A DNA stretch of 57,554 nucleotides from an uncultured Eubacteriales bacterium (GTDB lineage: Bacteria; Bacillota; Clostridia; Christensenellales; QALW01). The translations under genes were made by a program, and so were the position numbers. The stretch covers positions 1 through 57,554 of the forward strand of contig URIR01000007.1 in the NCBI GenBank assembly GCA_900547955.1. Direction: 5' to 3'. The notes under the pieces were generated by a model, which was not told the origin of the DNA, did no database searches, and worked only from the letters and a program-made list of their open reading frames with translations. Shown in pieces: positions 23,737 through 33,066 of the stretch (positions are counted from its first letter, which is position 1; each line of letters opens with the position of its first letter).

Positions 23737-25599
23737 TTATTTATTATCCTTATCCTTTTCGTCGTCCACTACTTCATAATCGGCGTCATATACCTTCTGC
23801 TCATTTTGAGCGCCGCCGGCTCCCCCGGCCTGTGCCCCGGGATCTGCGCCCTGAGCGCCCTGGGCGTTGGCCTGCTGCTGATAAATCTTGCCAAACACCT
23901 CATAGGATACATTAGCCAGCTTTTCTGACGCCGCCTTTATGGCTTCTATATCTGTTCCCTCCAATGCTTTTTTAACCGTCTGAATCTCCGCTTCAATCCG
24001 GCTCTTATCATCGGCAGAAACCTTGTCTCCCAGCTCCTTAAGGGTACGCTCAGTCTGGAACACCATATTATCCGCCTTGTTGCGTTCTTCAACCGCCTCT
24101 TTATTCTTCTTATCCTCGGCCGCATACTTCTCGGCTTCCTTAACCGCCTTATCTATCTCCTCGTCCGAAAGATTGGTGCTGGCAGTAATGGTAATCTTCT
24201 GCTCCTTGCCCGTACCTAAGTCCTTAGCTGAAACATGCACAATGCCGTTAGCGTCTATATCAAAGGTAACCTCTATCTGAGGCACTCCTCTGGGAGCAGC
24301 CGGAATACCGTCCAGCATGAAATTGCCCAGCGTTTTATTATGAGCAGCCATCTCACGCTCACCCTGCAGCACATGGATATTAACCGAGGTCTGTCCGTCA
24401 GCAGCCGTAGAGAATATCTGGCTCTTCTTAGTAGGAATAGTTGTATTACGGTCTATAAGCCGCGTAAAGACACCTCCTAAGGTCTCAATGCCCAGCGAAA
24501 GAGGAGTAACGTCCAGAAGCAGCACGTCATGTACCTCTCCTCCCAGCACGCCCGCCTGTATGGCAGCGCCTACGGCAACGCATTCATCCGGGTTAATGCC
24601 CTTATACGGCTCCTTGCCCGTCTCTTTTTTAACCGCCTCCTGCACGGCAGGAATACGAGTCGAGCCGCCAACCAATATTACTCGGTCAATTTTATCCATG
24701 GTAAGATTGGAATCCCTCAGCGCCTTGCGCATAGGCTCTATAGTAGCCTCTACCAAATCGGCCGTAAGCGCGTCGAATTTAGCGCGGGTAAGAGTCATAT
24801 CAAGGTGAACAGGACCCTGAGCTCCCACCGAAATATAAGGCAGGTTGATATTAGTGCTCATAACGCCCGAAAGATCTATCTTGGCCTTCTCGGCCGCTTC
24901 CTTTAAGCGCTGCATAGCCATTTTATCGCTAGAAAGGTCTATGCCGTTGCTCTTTTTAAATTCATCCACCATCCACTGCATTATGCGGTTGTCAAAATCA
25001 TCGCCGCCCAGTCTGGTATTTCCGTTTGTAGCCAGCACCTCAAATACGCCGTCTCCTATTTCCAAAATGGAAACGTCGAAAGTACCGCCGCCCAAATCAT
25101 AAACCAATATCTTATGGTTGCCTTCCTTATCCAAACCGTAAGCAAGAGAAGCCGCAGTAGGCTCGTTTATTATGCGCAGCACCTCTAATCCGGCAATCTT
25201 GCCCGCATCCTTAGTAGACTGACGCTGGCTGTCAGAAAAATATGCCGGAACAGTTATTACCGCCTGAGTTACCGGCTCGCCCAGATAGCTCTCCGCATCC
25301 TGCTTCAGCTTCATTAATATCATAGCTGAAATTTCCTGAGGAGTATATTCCTTGCCCTCCATCTTGGCTTTGTAATTGGTTCCCATCTCTCTCTTAATGG
25401 ATATTACCGTATTATCCGGATTAGCCACAGCCTGGCGCTTAGCAATAGCGCCTACCATACGCTGTCCGTCCTTGGAAGCGACTACCGAAGGAGTAGTCCT
25501 GCTGCCCTCGGCGTTAGGAATAACTACAGGCTCGCCGCCCTCCATGACCGCTACGCATGAATTAGTCGTCCCTAAATCTATACCTATTATCTTTCCCAT
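23737..25599 (-). CDS. dnaK: Chaperone DnaK (Hsp70)
   Basis: A 620-residue ATP-dependent chaperone. The nucleotide-binding domain opens IIGIDLGTTNSCVAVMEGG and contains VTVPAYFSDSQRQSTKDAG, IINEPTAASLAYGLD, VYDLGGGTFDVSILEIGDG and ILVGGSTRIPAVQE. The DVTPLSLGIETLGG linker joins the substrate-binding domain. The lid ends in a Gly/Ala/Gln-rich stretch and EVVDDEKDKDNK. The large deletion in the first lobe typical of Gram-positive DnaK fits the short length. GAGGAGG lies before the ATG. Confidence 0.98.
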   Translation of the reverse strand: MGKIIGIDLGTTNSCVAVMEGGEPVVIPNAEGSRTTPSVVASKDGQRMVGAIAKRQAVANPDNTVISIKREMGTNYKAKMEGKEYTPQEISAMILMKLKQDAESYLGEPVTQAVITVPAYFSDSQRQSTKDAGKIAGLEVLRIINEPTAASLAYGLDKEGNHKILVYDLGGGTFDVSILEIGDGVFEVLATNGNTRLGGDDFDNRIMQWMVDEFKKSNGIDLSSDKMAMQRLKEAAEKAKIDLSGVMSTNINLPYISVGAQGPVHLDMTLTRAKFDALTADLVEATIEPMRKALRDSNLTMDKIDRVILVGGSTRIPAVQEAVKKETGKEPYKGINPDECVAVGAAIQAGVLGGEVHDVLLLDVTPLSLGIETLGGVFTRLIDRNTTIPTKKSQIFSTAADGQTSVNIHVLQGEREMAAHNKTLGNFMLDGIPAAPRGVPQIEVTFDIDANGIVHVSAKDLGTGKEQKITITASTNLSDEEIDKAVKEAEKYAAEDKKNKEAVEERNKADNMVFQTERTLKELGDKVSADDKSRIEAEIQTVKKALEGTDIEAIKAASEKLANVSYEVFGKIYQQQANAQGAQGADPGAQAGGAGGAQNEQKVYDADYEVVDDEKDKDNK

Positions 25600-25731
25600 A
25601 AATAAAACCTCCTCAAAATGGTTATTATTTTTATATTTTTTATTGCCCTTATACCCGAAATATATCAGCGTCTTTAAGTATATAACATATCAGAAAACCA
25701 ATTATTTTATGAATAAGGACAACATCCAGCT

Positions 25732-26298
25732 TTATTTTGTCACTCTCACCATGGTATGGCGTATAACCTTATCTCCCAGCTTATAGCCCTTAAGCAATAC
25801 CTCGGCTATCTCGCCCGGCTTCTGCCCATCAAGGCAATCGCTCTGCATAACCGCGTTATGAAAATTAGGGTCAAAAGCCTCGCCCTGAAAACCTATTTCT
25901 TCTACTCCCAGCGCGCCCAGCATATCGCCAAGCTGCTTTCTTATCATTTTAACGCCCTCAAAAAGGCTACCCGAGCCGTCTTTTTCGCCTTCTATAGCTC
26001 TGTCCATATTATCTATTACCGGAAGAAGGCTCTTAATTACCTCCAGCTTGCCATCTAATAAAGCATCGGCATAAACCGAAGCGTTCCTGCGCCTGTAATT
26101 ATCAAAATCCGCCTGAACTCTTTTAGCCAGATTTATATAATACTCGCTCTTATCTCCCTGAGCCTCACTTTCCGGCTGTCCACTAGCTTCCTTTTGAGCG
26201 GCGCAGTCCTCATAATTATCCTCTACCTCTTTCTGCGCCTGACTGCTGTCCGCCTTGTTCGCCATATTCTCCTTATCTTTCTTATCCTTGCCACTCAT
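25732..26298 (-). CDS. grpE: Nucleotide exchange factor GrpE
   Basis: A 188-residue dimeric exchange factor for DnaK. The first ~65 residues are charged and low-complexity (Lys/Glu/Gln). The long coiled-coil helix (LAKRVQADFDNYRRRNASVYADALLDGKLEVIKSLLPVIDNMDRAI) and the beta domain ending VLLKGYKLGDKVIRHTMVRVTK match the family. The GTG at 26313 overlaps the hrcA stop, but ATG 26298 behind GGTGAGGGG is preferred. Confidence 0.95.
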   Translation of the reverse strand: MSGKDKKDKENMANKADSSQAQKEVEDNYEDCAAQKEASGQPESEAQGDKSEYYINLAKRVQADFDNYRRRNASVYADALLDGKLEVIKSLLPVIDNMDRAIEGEKDGSGSLFEGVKMIRKQLGDMLGALGVEEIGFQGEAFDPNFHNAVMQSDCLDGQKPGEIAEVLLKGYKLGDKVIRHTMVRVTK

Positions 26299-26309
26299 AA
26301 TATGACCCC

Positions 26310-27374
26310 TCACCTTTCTTCTTTATCGTCCTTTTTGCCGTCCACACCGTTAATGGAGGAAAGCACTTCTGATAACGAAGCGCTCATATATTTCATAACC
26401 TGAAGCACGCGCCCATAATTCATTCTGACAGGACCTATAACCCCCAGGCGGCCCATAACTCTTCCGCCCAAACGGTAAGTAGCAGTTACTATGCTGCAAT
26501 CCTGCATGTTGGCGTTATGATTTTCCGCTCCTATCCGCACCCTTACTTCCATATCGGGCTGTTCCAAAAGGATATCCCTCAACTGTTCTTTAGAATCAAG
26601 CAGCTGAAGCATATTGCGAGCCGCGTCCAAATCAGTCGCATATTCAGGATGAGCCAGCAGTTTGGCCGCCCCGCCTATAAGTATTTCCCTGTGACCTGAA
26701 TTCAAACGGGAGGTCAGAAAATCAGTTATCTGAGTAAAAATTTCACGCTGTCCCTGAATTTCATTATATATATCGCTCACCTGCAGCACGCTGTTTTCAG
26801 TAATCCGCCTGCCCGCAAAAATCTTGTTCAACAGATGGGACGCGTCCTCCAGCTGAGCAGGAGTAACATTAGCGTCCAGCAATACAGGAGTATCTTTAAT
26901 TATGCCCGCGTCTGTCACTACTACCGCCAATGCAGCACGCTCTGAAACGGGCACCAGCTGTATATGCTTTATAGCTACTGATTTCAACTGCGGAGGCATT
27001 ATCAACGACACATAATCGGTAGCGTTGCTTATAGCCTTGGCCGCTCCCTCCAATATCCCCTGCGTCTCGTGCATACGCTCGTCATAATAGCCCTTTATAT
27101 ATTCCGCGTCCTCTGCGCTTAGAGAAGCTATTTCCAGAAGCTGGTCAACGTAAATTCTGTAAGCCTTATCTGAAGGGATTCTGCCCGCGGAGGTATGAGG
27201 CTGTTCCAAATAGCCTAATTCCTCCAATTCGCTCATCTCATTGCGTATCGTGGCCGAACTTAGCCGCATTCCAAGCTGCTCGGCAATGGTTTTTGAGCCT
27301 ACCGGCATCGCGCTGGATATATAATCGTCAATGATAGTGCGCAGGATTTTCCGCTTTCTCTCATTGAGCTCCAT
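26310..27374 (-). CDS. hrcA: Heat-inducible transcription repressor HrcA
   Basis: A 354-residue repressor that binds CIRCE. The N-terminal winged helix has LRTIIDDYISSAMPVGSKTIAEQLGMRLSSATIRNEMSELEELGYLEQPHTSAGRIPSDKAYRIYVD. The dimerisation region and the C-terminal IGPVRMNYGRVLQVMKYMSASLSEVLS are family-typical. It is the first gene of the chaperone operon and is negatively autoregulated through the CIRCE at 27400-27426. HrcA activity depends on GroEL in other bacteria; groESL is not in this window. Confidence 0.97.
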   Translation of the reverse strand: MELNERKRKILRTIIDDYISSAMPVGSKTIAEQLGMRLSSATIRNEMSELEELGYLEQPHTSAGRIPSDKAYRIYVDQLLEIASLSAEDAEYIKGYYDERMHETQGILEGAAKAISNATDYVSLIMPPQLKSVAIKHIQLVPVSERAALAVVVTDAGIIKDTPVLLDANVTPAQLEDASHLLNKIFAGRRITENSVLQVSDIYNEIQGQREIFTQITDFLTSRLNSGHREILIGGAAKLLAHPEYATDLDAARNMLQLLDSKEQLRDILLEQPDMEVRVRIGAENHNANMQDCSIVTATYRLGGRVMGRLGVIGPVRMNYGRVLQVMKYMSASLSEVLSSINGVDGKKDDKEER

Positions 27375-27399
27375 ATAACTACGCCTCTTTTCAATCGGA

Positions 27400-27426
27400 T
27401 TAGCACTCTTTTTATTCGAGTGCTAA
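27400..27426 (-). promoter_or_regulatory. CIRCE operator
   Basis: TTAGCACTC, nine bases, GAGTGCTAA: a perfect match to the HrcA-binding consensus, located between the promoter and the hrcA start. Confidence 0.98.
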
Positions 27427-27436
27427 TTCTGTGACA

Positions 27437-27465
27437 AGAATAGCACCATAGCAAGGTTTTGTCAA
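27437..27465 (-). promoter_or_regulatory. Sigma-A promoter of the hrcA-grpE-dnaK-dnaJ operon
   Basis: Minus strand TTGACA (27465-27460), 17 bases, TATTCT (27442-27437), just upstream of CIRCE. Confidence 0.88.
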
Positions 27466-27505
27466 CCAAAAAAGAACGCTAAAGTGTTAAAAATTTGTTA
27501 TTGAT

Positions 27506-28075
27506 TTATGTATTTTTACCCTTTTTGACCCAGTTTATTATAAACGCGGCAATACAGCCGCCTACTCCGCCCAGCACGCCCGAAACTATATCACCCATAG
27601 TATCAATATTATTGCCCTGCATCTGGGTATTTATAAGGCAATCCATGGAAAATTCATAAACCTCCCAAAGCCCGGCCGCGGCAAACGCCGCCAGCAAGCC
27701 TATCGCCATGCAGAATCCTTTCCGTATCTCCTGACCCCTGTAAAAGTACTTTGCGCCCAAATACTCTCCAAGAAAAAATATTATTACTCCGCTGATAAAA
27801 TGTACTACCCTGTCATACCCCGGCCAAATATCATATAAATTTAAAATTGAACCAAAGCCCATAGCCATAACTATAAAAAGCTGCGCGCAGACATGAAATA
27901 CAGCCGGCATGCGCCAAAGCAGCAGCGTGCATGCCGCCACCGCGGCATAACCTCCTAATATGGAAGTAATGGGCGTGCCTATGCCGTCCGCGCCGTCTAT
28001 AATTATAGCCGCCGTTAGCAAAACAGCAGCGGCTCCGCTTGCAATCAGCCTAAGGGGTATTTTATTCCCTTTCAT
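27506..28075 (-). CDS. YjdF/DUF2238-like integral membrane protein
   Basis: A 189-residue protein with about six hydrophobic helices. The sequence YDRVVHFISGVIIFFLGEYLG, the GLWEVYEFSMDCLINTQMQGNNIDTMGDIVSGVLGGVGG segment and a basic C-terminus match the YjdF/DUF2238 pattern (WDRxxHF..., WE..E, DTxxDxxxNxxG). No biochemical function is established for the family. It is monocistronic on the minus strand. Confidence 0.75.
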   Translation of the reverse strand: MKGNKIPLRLIASGAAAVLLTAAIIIDGADGIGTPITSILGGYAAVAACTLLLWRMPAVFHVCAQLFIVMAMGFGSILNLYDIWPGYDRVVHFISGVIIFFLGEYLGAKYFYRGQEIRKGFCMAIGLLAAFAAAGLWEVYEFSMDCLINTQMQGNNIDTMGDIVSGVLGGVGGCIAAFIINWVKKGKNT

Positions 28076-28212
28076 AACCTTTTTCTCCTTTAAAATTCAA
28101 TAGTCAATAAGTTATCATCATATAATCTCTTTGTCAACCCGTCATATACTAACGAGAGCAAACGTAAATTTAATATAGTATAAAATAATACCGGCTATAT
28201 ATGGAGGAGCGA

Positions 28213-28716
28213 ATGTCCAGAAAAAAAATTATTTTTACTATCGCCGCGGCTGCGGTATGTATTGCCGCAGCTGCAGCGGGCTTTTTCACAGCCCGCGCTG
28301 TTTACAGGCCGCATATTCAGGCCAATATTGAGGGAAGCATAAAAATAGAAGTAGTAGACGGCTTTACCGACCTGCCGGTCAGCGGCGCAACTGTAGTAAT
28401 CCCCGAAATAAATAAGAGCTTTACTACCGACCAATACGGGCTTACTCCCCTAATCAGCGTTCCTGTAAGAGCTGATTCGCGCTTTGACTCCATGCTTCCG
28501 CAGGATTGGGGTGAATGCAGCGTGCTGGTATATTGTGAAGGCTATGTAGACTACGCCCTGTTTCATGCGCATGTAAACGCAGACCGGGAAAGGGACGCAA
28601 TAAAAATATATCTATTTGAAGAGGGAGCTACAGGCAGCAGCCGTCCATTCAGTATAATAGAAGGACCTGACCGCCAATGGGTACAAAAAATGCTGGATAA
28701 ATACCGGCCTCAATAA
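28213..28716 (+). CDS. Membrane-anchored protein with carboxypeptidase-regulatory-like domain
   Basis: A 167-residue protein with an N-terminal signal anchor (KKIIFTIAAAAVCIAAAAAGFFTA, residues 3-26). One beta-sandwich-like domain follows (IKIEVVDGFTDLPVSGATVVIPEINKSFTTDQYGLTPLISVP), the pattern of a CarboxypepD_reg or prealbumin-like repeat. The function is unknown; an extracytoplasmic binding role is an inference. The ATG at 28213 is chosen because GGAGG lies inside the four extra codons of the longer frame. Confidence 0.6.
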   Translation: MSRKKIIFTIAAAAVCIAAAAAGFFTARAVYRPHIQANIEGSIKIEVVDGFTDLPVSGATVVIPEINKSFTTDQYGLTPLISVPVRADSRFDSMLPQDWGECSVLVYCEGYVDYALFHAHVNADRERDAIKIYLFEEGATGSSRPFSIIEGPDRQWVQKMLDKYRPQ

Positions 28717-29046
28717 CGGCATTTATCCGCATCCGGCTTACGCAGCCATTGCTCCAGTCCAGCCTTTTTAGAATCCAAAAGACAATACACAATACAAACG
28801 CAGCGCGCCGAAAGACGAAGCGATTTGCATACCGGCGCGCCGCCGTTCAAACAAAATTCCCCCGACTAGAACATATTATCCTATACACGCAGACGCTGTC
28901 CAAATTTAAAACAGCTTATACCGCCAAAAGAGAACTGCGCCGGCTGAAATCTTAAATATATGCTTATAAAAGATATTATCGTCCATTTACTTGAGAATAA
29001 AATACATGTAAAATATATGTTAATAATTTATTAAGGCGGTGAAGAC
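28717..29046. other. Intergenic, no gene seen
   Basis: 330 bases with no supported coding frame. A weak inverted CGGCGCGCC stretch occurs near 28803-28845. The last 60 bases are AT-rich and probably hold the promoter of the GDPD gene (TTGAGA, 17 bases, TATATG), which I do not regard as secure. Confidence 0.4.
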
Positions 29047-31776
29047 ATGTTAAAAAAACTACTTACCCTTGTCACCCTGTTATGCATAATAAGCATGTCC
29101 TTGTTTACTGCCGCTCAGGCGGATCAGGAAACTAAGTACCTAGTAAGCCAGGACAGCAGCGTAATAGTGCTCGAGCCTGGAAAGAAGCTGGACGTTTCTT
29201 CCTACTTGTTTGAATTTGGCGAACAGCTTGCGGAGGGAACAGAGGTAACTCTCAGCTCGCAAAGTCCTGAGCTGACAATAGAGGGCAAAAGCATATTTGC
29301 TCAGGAGGAAGGAACCTTTCTTATGAATGCCCAATATGGCGAACAAACTATGGACGTCTACGCAGTATCCGGAGCAACGGTATATTATGACGATTTTTCC
29401 TCAGGTCTCAGCGACCAATACCGGATTGTTGAAGGAAGCAACGTATATGTTGAGGATGGATTTTTATTTGTAGGTCCCTCCTGCCGTGTGCTGCTGCCCG
29501 AAGAACTAGATAAATTTGGTAATTATATAATAGAAGCGGAGGCTACGCTTCTAAACCCCAATGATTACGCCCGCTGGGTTTCAGTAATGTATAGGATTCA
29601 GGATGAAGACTATCCCTACTATCAAATGTGCATACGCAGCTCTGCAACCGCATCCAACGGCGTAGAATTTGCCGAACGCACTACCCAAAACGCATGGAAC
29701 GTTATGAATACCGCATCCTATTCGGAAAATATTTCACCTGATAAAATATACAGCATCCGGGTGGAAGCTAACGGCCCCATAGTCAGTCAGTATATTAACC
29801 AAACCTTGACTCAGACAGTAAACAATGCAAATGTTTGGACTAAAGGGGGCGTTGGCCTACAGGCTAATGGGTCTACCATGAAGGTGGACAGCATAAAAGT
29901 GACTGTGGTGCAGGAGGAATATAAAGTTACATACGGCTATGCCCAGGCTTCTACACCGTTAAAAAACGACTACTCCTCTTCCGCCCTGGCCGTTAAGCCG
30001 GACACGATGCAGGATATAAACAGCTATGCCGGAATGGATGAAAGCGAACGTCCGACGGCGGTCATGGTGGACGTAAAAAGCGATTTGTCCCTAACCACGT
30101 TTACAGGCAACGACATAGGCGCAATAGAAGATTTGCTCGCTTCCTTGGATAATAAGCTTATACCTGTATTCCGTACCCAACAGGCCGATACAGCCGAAGC
30201 GCTTGCGCAGAAGCTGCACGATATCAATTTCCCCGACGCCTATATACTCTCCAATAAGGAAGCGCTTTTGGCCGCTAAAGAAGTCAACTTTAATTTCTAT
30301 GGCATACTGGACATGTCTAACGATACTGATAAAATTACCGAGGAAAAGCTGGCCGAAATACGCTCGGACGTTAATTCCTCCAACTGCAAAACGGTGCTTT
30401 TACCCGAAGCGTACGCCCAGAAAGAATATATTCAGTTCCTTCAGAAGGGCACCATAAGCATATGGCTGGACAGCACGGCGGAAGAAACCGCAACCGCCTG
30501 CCGGCTGCTGGCCTGCGGCGCTAACGGATACGCAACCAACAATCCCGCTAATCTTACTTCCGCCATGGAATATTTTTCAGACGACGCCATGCTGCGCAAA
30601 ACCCTTGTAATAGGACACCGCGGCATACCCTCAATAGCTCCTGAAAACACCGTTGAGGGAGCCATAAAGGCATATGAAAACGGCGCAGATATTCTCGAAA
30701 TAGACGTATATGTAACTAAGGATAACGAAGTAGTAGTTATGCATGACGGAGATATATCGCGCACCACTACCGGCTCAGGCAATATAGAAGCATATACTCT
30801 GGAACAGTTAAAGGAATTCTACGCCAATAAACAGTTCCCCAATAATCCGGAATTTGCCCAGTGCAGGATTCCTACCCTGCGTGAATTTTTTGAGGAATTC
30901 AAGGATACCGATATGGGGTTCTTTATAGAAATTAAAACTGGCAAAGCCAATTGCCTGCCCCTGATTAAGCAGCTTATAGACGAATATGCCGATTATAATC
31001 TGGAAAGCCGCTGCACCGTAATAAGCTTCTATATGAATCAGCTTCAGAACAGCCGCAGGGAAATGCCCGGAGTATCCGCTAGCTTCCTCTGCGGAGGGCT
31101 TATAACCGACGAAAGCCTGTATACTGCTATTTACGGCGTAACAAACCAGCTGCTTCCCGACAACGTAACTTTCAGCACCTCGTATAACAACGTAGGCGCA
31201 GAATCTATAGAAGCGCTCGCCCTTCGCGGTATAACCACATGGCCATGGACCTTTGAAAGCATAAGCCAATACTATAGCTTTTTCAAAACAAACGCAGGAG
31301 GGCTTACCACTAACTACTGTAACTGGAGCAAGGATTTTGCTCATACTCTGAATGTCCCTGAGCAAAATTGCCAGCTTGGCCTGAATCAGAGCATAACAGC
31401 GCAGGGAACTCTTACCACCTATGCCCGCAATACTCTTGAGCTGCCCGAAAACACAGAACTGGTTATCATATCAGGTGAAGATGTTATAAAAGCGGACGGC
31501 CTTAACATAACAGGCTTAAAAGAAGGCACCGCCTCATATATGCTAAAAACCAGCTTTACTAACAGAGGCGGACTTAATTACACCTTATATTCGCAGCCCG
31601 TTACCGTTTCTGTTTCAGAAAACGTCATCACCGGCCAGAGCCCCGCCGCCTCCCATGCTCCTGAAACCCCCGGCGCCAACGAAGCTCTCCCCTATATTAT
31701 GGGAGCCTGCGCTCTGATTATAATCGCAGCGGCTATTATTGTTCCTGTAACTCTTAAGCGCAGAAAAAATAAATAA
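29047..31776 (+). CDS. Large secreted, membrane-tethered glycerophosphodiester phosphodiesterase
   Basis: A 909-residue surface protein. A signal peptide (residues 1-25, cleavage after AQA) is followed by a small beta domain. Residues ~115-295 resemble a LamG/concanavalin-like module (VYYDDFSSGLSDQYRI...). Residues ~320-500 look like a barrel without the catalytic residues. The active GDPD domain starts at residue 521 with GHRGIPSIAPENT and contains DILEIDVYVTKDNEVVVMHDGDISRTT (His/Glu/Asp metal and catalytic residues), FIEIKTG and ITTWPWTF. A transmembrane helix near 880-902 precedes LKRRKNK. There is no LPxTG sorting motif. The likely substrates are glycerophosphodiesters or teichoic acid-derived glycerol phosphate. 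Confidence 0.88.
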   Translation: MLKKLLTLVTLLCIISMSLFTAAQADQETKYLVSQDSSVIVLEPGKKLDVSSYLFEFGEQLAEGTEVTLSSQSPELTIEGKSIFAQEEGTFLMNAQYGEQTMDVYAVSGATVYYDDFSSGLSDQYRIVEGSNVYVEDGFLFVGPSCRVLLPEELDKFGNYIIEAEATLLNPNDYARWVSVMYRIQDEDYPYYQMCIRSSATASNGVEFAERTTQNAWNVMNTASYSENISPDKIYSIRVEANGPIVSQYINQTLTQTVNNANVWTKGGVGLQANGSTMKVDSIKVTVVQEEYKVTYGYAQASTPLKNDYSSSALAVKPDTMQDINSYAGMDESERPTAVMVDVKSDLSLTTFTGNDIGAIEDLLASLDNKLIPVFRTQQADTAEALAQKLHDINFPDAYILSNKEALLAAKEVNFNFYGILDMSNDTDKITEEKLAEIRSDVNSSNCKTVLLPEAYAQKEYIQFLQKGTISIWLDSTAEETATACRLLACGANGYATNNPANLTSAMEYFSDDAMLRKTLVIGHRGIPSIAPENTVEGAIKAYENGADILEIDVYVTKDNEVVVMHDGDISRTTTGSGNIEAYTLEQLKEFYANKQFPNNPEFAQCRIPTLREFFEEFKDTDMGFFIEIKTGKANCLPLIKQLIDEYADYNLESRCTVISFYMNQLQNSRREMPGVSASFLCGGLITDESLYTAIYGVTNQLLPDNVTFSTSYNNVGAESIEALALRGITTWPWTFESISQYYSFFKTNAGGLTTNYCNWSKDFAHTLNVPEQNCQLGLNQSITAQGTLTTYARNTLELPENTELVIISGEDVIKADGLNITGLKEGTASYMLKTSFTNRGGLNYTLYSQPVTVSVSENVITGQSPAASHAPETPGANEALPYIMGACALIIIAAAIIVPVTLKRRKNK

Positions 31777-31893
31777 AATTTTCACACAGCATATTCCCGC
31801 CGCCGGCAAAAGCGTCTCAAACTTTGCCGGCGCCGCGGAGGAGCGTATTAAGCCGGAGTATCCGGCGAGTCTAAATTCTTTATGTATATTTTT

Positions 31894-31919
31894 AAAGAGC
31901 GGAACTGTTTCCGCTCTTT
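31894..31919 (+). terminator. Intrinsic terminator after the GDPD gene
   Basis: AAAGAGCGGAA-ctgt-TTCCGCTCTTT followed by TT. A perfect 11-bp stem about 120 bases after the stop codon. Nothing else supported lies between here and the MITE at 32349, apart from a faint family I-like stretch near 32140. Confidence 0.85.
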
Positions 31920-32348
31920 TTAATATCCAATTTCAAATAATAATTCCAATCAGCATATAAAAGATACCACATATCAGCTCTGTAAATTTTCCATGCCCGC
32001 TATATACTTATAGCTCGCATAGTAATTAAATCCCTCTCGGAACAAACGCCGTATTCAGCCTTACAGCCGATCATTTATAATTAAAAAAATATTTGCATAC
32101 AAATTCCAATGCATTTCAGCCCTATACGGCTTGCCTGTTTTCCGCGTTATCCCCAATGCGCTCACATTGCGCCCCGTCTTCGCCCGCCTTAAAGACAGAT
32201 AAATTTTTAAAGAGCGCAGAGCTAAAAAACCGAATTTACGCCCCTGCAAAACGTCTAAAACAACACATACCGATTGTATATGGAGCAAAAACAGTACGGC
32301 AAAAGCGCAAATTCAACTCTTATAACCGCATTACACCTTGCATGCTTA

Positions 32349-32626
32349 GACAATACAATCAGAGTACGATGCGCCGCCGAGAGTGTGAATTGTTCGGTTT
32401 TGCCGCGTTGTCGTCCTTAAAATACGCCCGGTATTTCTGCGTCCTGCCGCCTTGCAAAACCGGAAAATTCCTTTTTCTCTGCGGTCGGAGATTTTTGCTT
32501 AAATGCCCGTTGACGGCCGCGCGGCGCCTGGTTAAAGACATACCTGGCGTATTTTAGAAACCGCGCAGCAAACCGGACGCGGCGGGCATCCAAAGCAAAG
32601 ATGTACTGTACCTTGATTATATTGTC
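32349..32626 (-). mobile_element. Family II MITE, copy 2 (inverted)
   Basis: A 278-bp element with ends GACAATACAATCAGAGTAC and ...CTTGATTATATTGTC, flanked on both sides by TA (TA duplication). The interior is the reverse complement of copies 1 and 3. The 60-codon frame on its minus strand has close counterparts in the other copies and belongs to the element. Confidence 0.87.
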
Positions 32627-32730
32627 TATGCTAACATCAATATTTTCAAAAATTTAATTTATAAATTTCAATGCATATTTTCTTTAAGTCAAACACAAAC
32701 TAACACAAAACTGCAAAGGAGAGAAAAAAT

Positions 32731-32931
32731 ATGGTTATAGACAGAATAGCACTTGTGCTCGTTATAATCGGCGCGCTGAACTGGCTTTGCGTTGGAATTT
32801 TCCAATTTGACTTCGTAGCCTGGATCTGCTCTGGCGCCGCTACTACCTGGGCACGTATAATATATTCCATAGTGGGTATTGCCGGTCTGTGGTGCATATC
32901 TCTGCTGTTCCGCAGAAGAGTCTCGGAATAA
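32731..32931 (+). CDS. DUF378 family small membrane protein
   Basis: A 66-residue protein with two hydrophobic helices: IALVLVIIGALNWLCVGIFQFDFVAWICSG and IIYSIVGIAGLWCISLLF. GALNWxxxGxFxFDxVAxxxG is the DUF378 (YuzA-like) signature. No function is known. It has a clear AAAGGAGAG site. Two oppositely oriented family II MITE copies lie 104 bp upstream and 135 bp downstream of it. Confidence 0.9.
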   Translation: MVIDRIALVLVIIGALNWLCVGIFQFDFVAWICSGAATTWARIIYSIVGIAGLWCISLLFRRRVSE

Positions 32932-33066
32932 TCTGACTTCTTCTATTTACAGCAGAATAACTATACAGCGTCAATAACGCTCGGGACTCTTAATCCCAAA
33001 ATAGAAAAGGACGAAAGCAAAATCAGGCTTAACTGCTTTGCCTTCGTTCTTTTTATTATTTCTTTA

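Noticed and set aside
25600..25731. Separate CIRCE or promoter for dnaK
   Set aside because: No TTAGCACTC-N9-GAGTGCTAA is found before dnaK and no convincing promoter. dnaK is most simply read from the hrcA promoter.
31680..31776. LPxTG sortase anchor on the GDPD protein
   Set aside because: The C-terminus has a hydrophobic helix and basic tail but no LPxTG-like motif before it. It is treated as a plain transmembrane anchor.
32085..32345. Another family I copy after the GDPD gene
   Set aside because: Only a short stretch (GCGTTATCCCCAATGCGCTC) resembles the core. The flanks do not align well enough to call a copy.
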